A DNA stretch of 64,000 bases. Origin: Tridacna crocea. Its lineage: Eukaryota; Mollusca; Bivalvia; Cardiida; Cardiidae. The DNA is taken from positions 59,193,861 to 59,257,860 of the forward strand of contig OX031064.1 of NCBI GenBank assembly GCA_943736015.1. The letters are read 5' to 3'. The position numbers were made by a program, and so were the translations under genes. Below are positions 62,937 to 64,000 of the stretch, piece by piece. The notes beneath the pieces were generated by a model. The model had not been told where the DNA came from, ran no database searches, and worked only from the letters and a program-made list of their open reading frames with translations. The number at the start of each line of letters is the position of its first letter. The first letter of the stretch is position 1.

Positions 62937-63165
62937 TTAACTCTTTACCAAACAATCCCTGGTTTTTACGACCCTGAAATAGAAGCCTTTTGAAAATATT
63001 GTGGGAAAAGGAGAAAATGCTGGTTACCAGCATTTTCTCCTTTTCCCACAATGTTTTCTACCCTGCTTAAAACATATTTCAATTTTTGAGTATCGTTTAT
63101 TTTGTTGTCTGAAAGTGTTTTCAATTTGGACCAGTCTAAAATTTTGTCATTTGGTAAAGCGTTAA
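62937..63165 (-). mobile_element. Family A MITE, complete
   Basis: TTAA 62937-62940 and 63162-63165; perfect hairpin (62995-63059) with GGTTACC loop. Confidence 0.9.
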
Positions 63166-63607
63166 AAAGGACAAAGGACTGTGACATAATGAGAGCAGTA
63201 GGGATGAAACTGTAAAAAGAAGAGCAGAGAGAGTGGGCTTTGATCAAACAATACAAATGTTCAGGCTGTCTACACTCCTTACAGATAGATCCATAGTCAT
63301 GTTGCATTGCAGGATTTTTTTTGTTTTTGTTTAGGCTCATAGGAAAAAGACAAACAATGGTGTCTGATTCTTATCATCGACGGTCTTTCAATGTGCTATA
63401 CAGGGTAGTAAAAGTTGGTGTAACCCACCAATCTTACACCAATTTGGTACAAATAACCTTGTCAGCGAACAGGGAAATTCATTTTGGTGTTGAAGACACT
63501 GTAACCAAGATCAGGCTGCACTCAAGCGTATAGTTTGATCTAAGATGTTCATTGCCTGATGTTTTTGACGTACTCAGACCAAAAAGCCGAGATTGCGGAT
63601 TATATGG
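63166..63607. other. Intergenic with a C-core remnant
   Basis: 'gacactgtaaccaagatcag' and 'tatagtttgatctaagatgt' (63497-63550) are a decayed C palindrome; nothing else. Confidence 0.4.
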
Positions 63608-63864
63608 CCTGCAACACACGAAAAGGGTCATTCGGACATTTGCGTAAAGTATCGTCTCGGATCTGCGTGTGCAGTCCGCACAGGCTAATCCGAAACGACA
63701 CTTTCCGATTTTATGTGATTTTCTGTTTTACGCAAGTCTACTGTAGCACAAAATCTAATATAGTCGTAAAGTGCCGTCTCGGATTAGCCTGTGCGGACTG
63801 CGTAGGCTAATCCGGGACAACACTTTACGCAAATGTCCGAATGTACCTTTACGCGTGTTGCGCT
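63608..63864. mobile_element. Family E hAT-like MITE, complete (257 bp)
   Basis: CCTGCAACACACGAAAAGGG starts it and 'ctttacgcgtgttgcgct' ends it. Two full palindromes are joined by 'gcacaaaatctaatatagtc', the site occupied by the 914-bp element at 35917. The flanks TTATATGG and CCATATGG match at six of eight bases. Confidence 0.85.
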
Positions 63865-63962
63865 CCATATGGAGTTGGTAGTGACTTAACAAGAGCACGG
63901 GTACCAACGCTCGGCTGAAGTTACCGTTGAAGATTTGAAGTAAAAGAACTGTATGGTATGCT

Positions 63963-64000
63963 TTAACCCTTGGGCTGCTAAGCGCAACAGAAGGACCTTT
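63963..64000 (-). repeat. Family C MITE, cut by window end
   Basis: TTAACCCTTGGGCTGCTAAG, then 'aggaccttt' as the window closes. Confidence 0.7.

Overview
This window looks like a gene-poor, repeat-rich stretch of a metazoan genome, most likely a bivalve mollusc. The evidence is an intronless GPR83-like neuropeptide-type GPCR, A+T-rich intergenic DNA, tRNA-derived SINEs, a coiled-coil-ORF1 non-LTR retrotransposon, and dense palindromic MITEs of a kind I associate with heterodont bivalves. The species call is inference. No bacterial operons, rRNA genes or CRISPR arrays are visible.

Genes: the only confident host gene is the minus-strand GPCR at 5604-7031. A possible orphan exon with a degenerate EF-hand-like loop lies at 29987-30136. 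The only other intact coding sequence is a full-length LINE (43434-48740). Its ORF1 and its endonuclease/reverse-transcriptase ORF2 are in the same frame, separated by one TAG codon, and there is no in-frame ATG before the endonuclease domain.

Repeats: about fifty copies of one ~229-bp palindromic element (family A) occur throughout, with two further families of similar design (B, five copies; C, about twenty). All three end in TTAACCC...GGGTTAA and carry a long central inverted repeat. Nested insertions and two empty sites inside the window show that TTAA is the duplicated target, which points to piggyBac-type mobilisation. Neighbouring copies often share one TTAA, forming chains. Other families are D (TIR GGGTCCGTATTCACCAAC), E (an 8-bp-TSD, hAT-like double palindrome), a 914-bp hAT-like element nested in E, F (TTAAAGGTGG ends), H (AGAGGGAG ends with a 73-bp palindrome), a MULE-like 403-bp element with a 9-bp TSD, GTGACCC-TIR elements with a 72-bp tandem tail, a CCCCCGTCAC-TIR element, and several SINEs (two with clear TSDs).

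Layout: 0-5.5 kb A/B/C repeats; 5.6-7.0 kb GPCR; 8.0-12.2 kb A chains and a MULE-like element; 13.0-17.5 kb repeat-poor AT-rich DNA with about ten scattered copies of GTTACGGAGGTGAG; 18-28 kb dense nested MITEs; 28.8-30.4 kb possible exon remnants; 31-33.2 kb tandem repeats including three units carrying RFX/X-box-like GTTGCCATGGTAAC sites; 33.3-43.4 kb nested MITEs and LINE 5'-end fragments; 43.4-48.7 kb LINE; 48.8-57 kb MITEs; 57-64 kb a large palindrome, SINEs and a tandem array. Orientation convention used here: A is '+' when the end containing GCAGACGAC is on the left; C is '+' when its long AT-rich arm is on the left.
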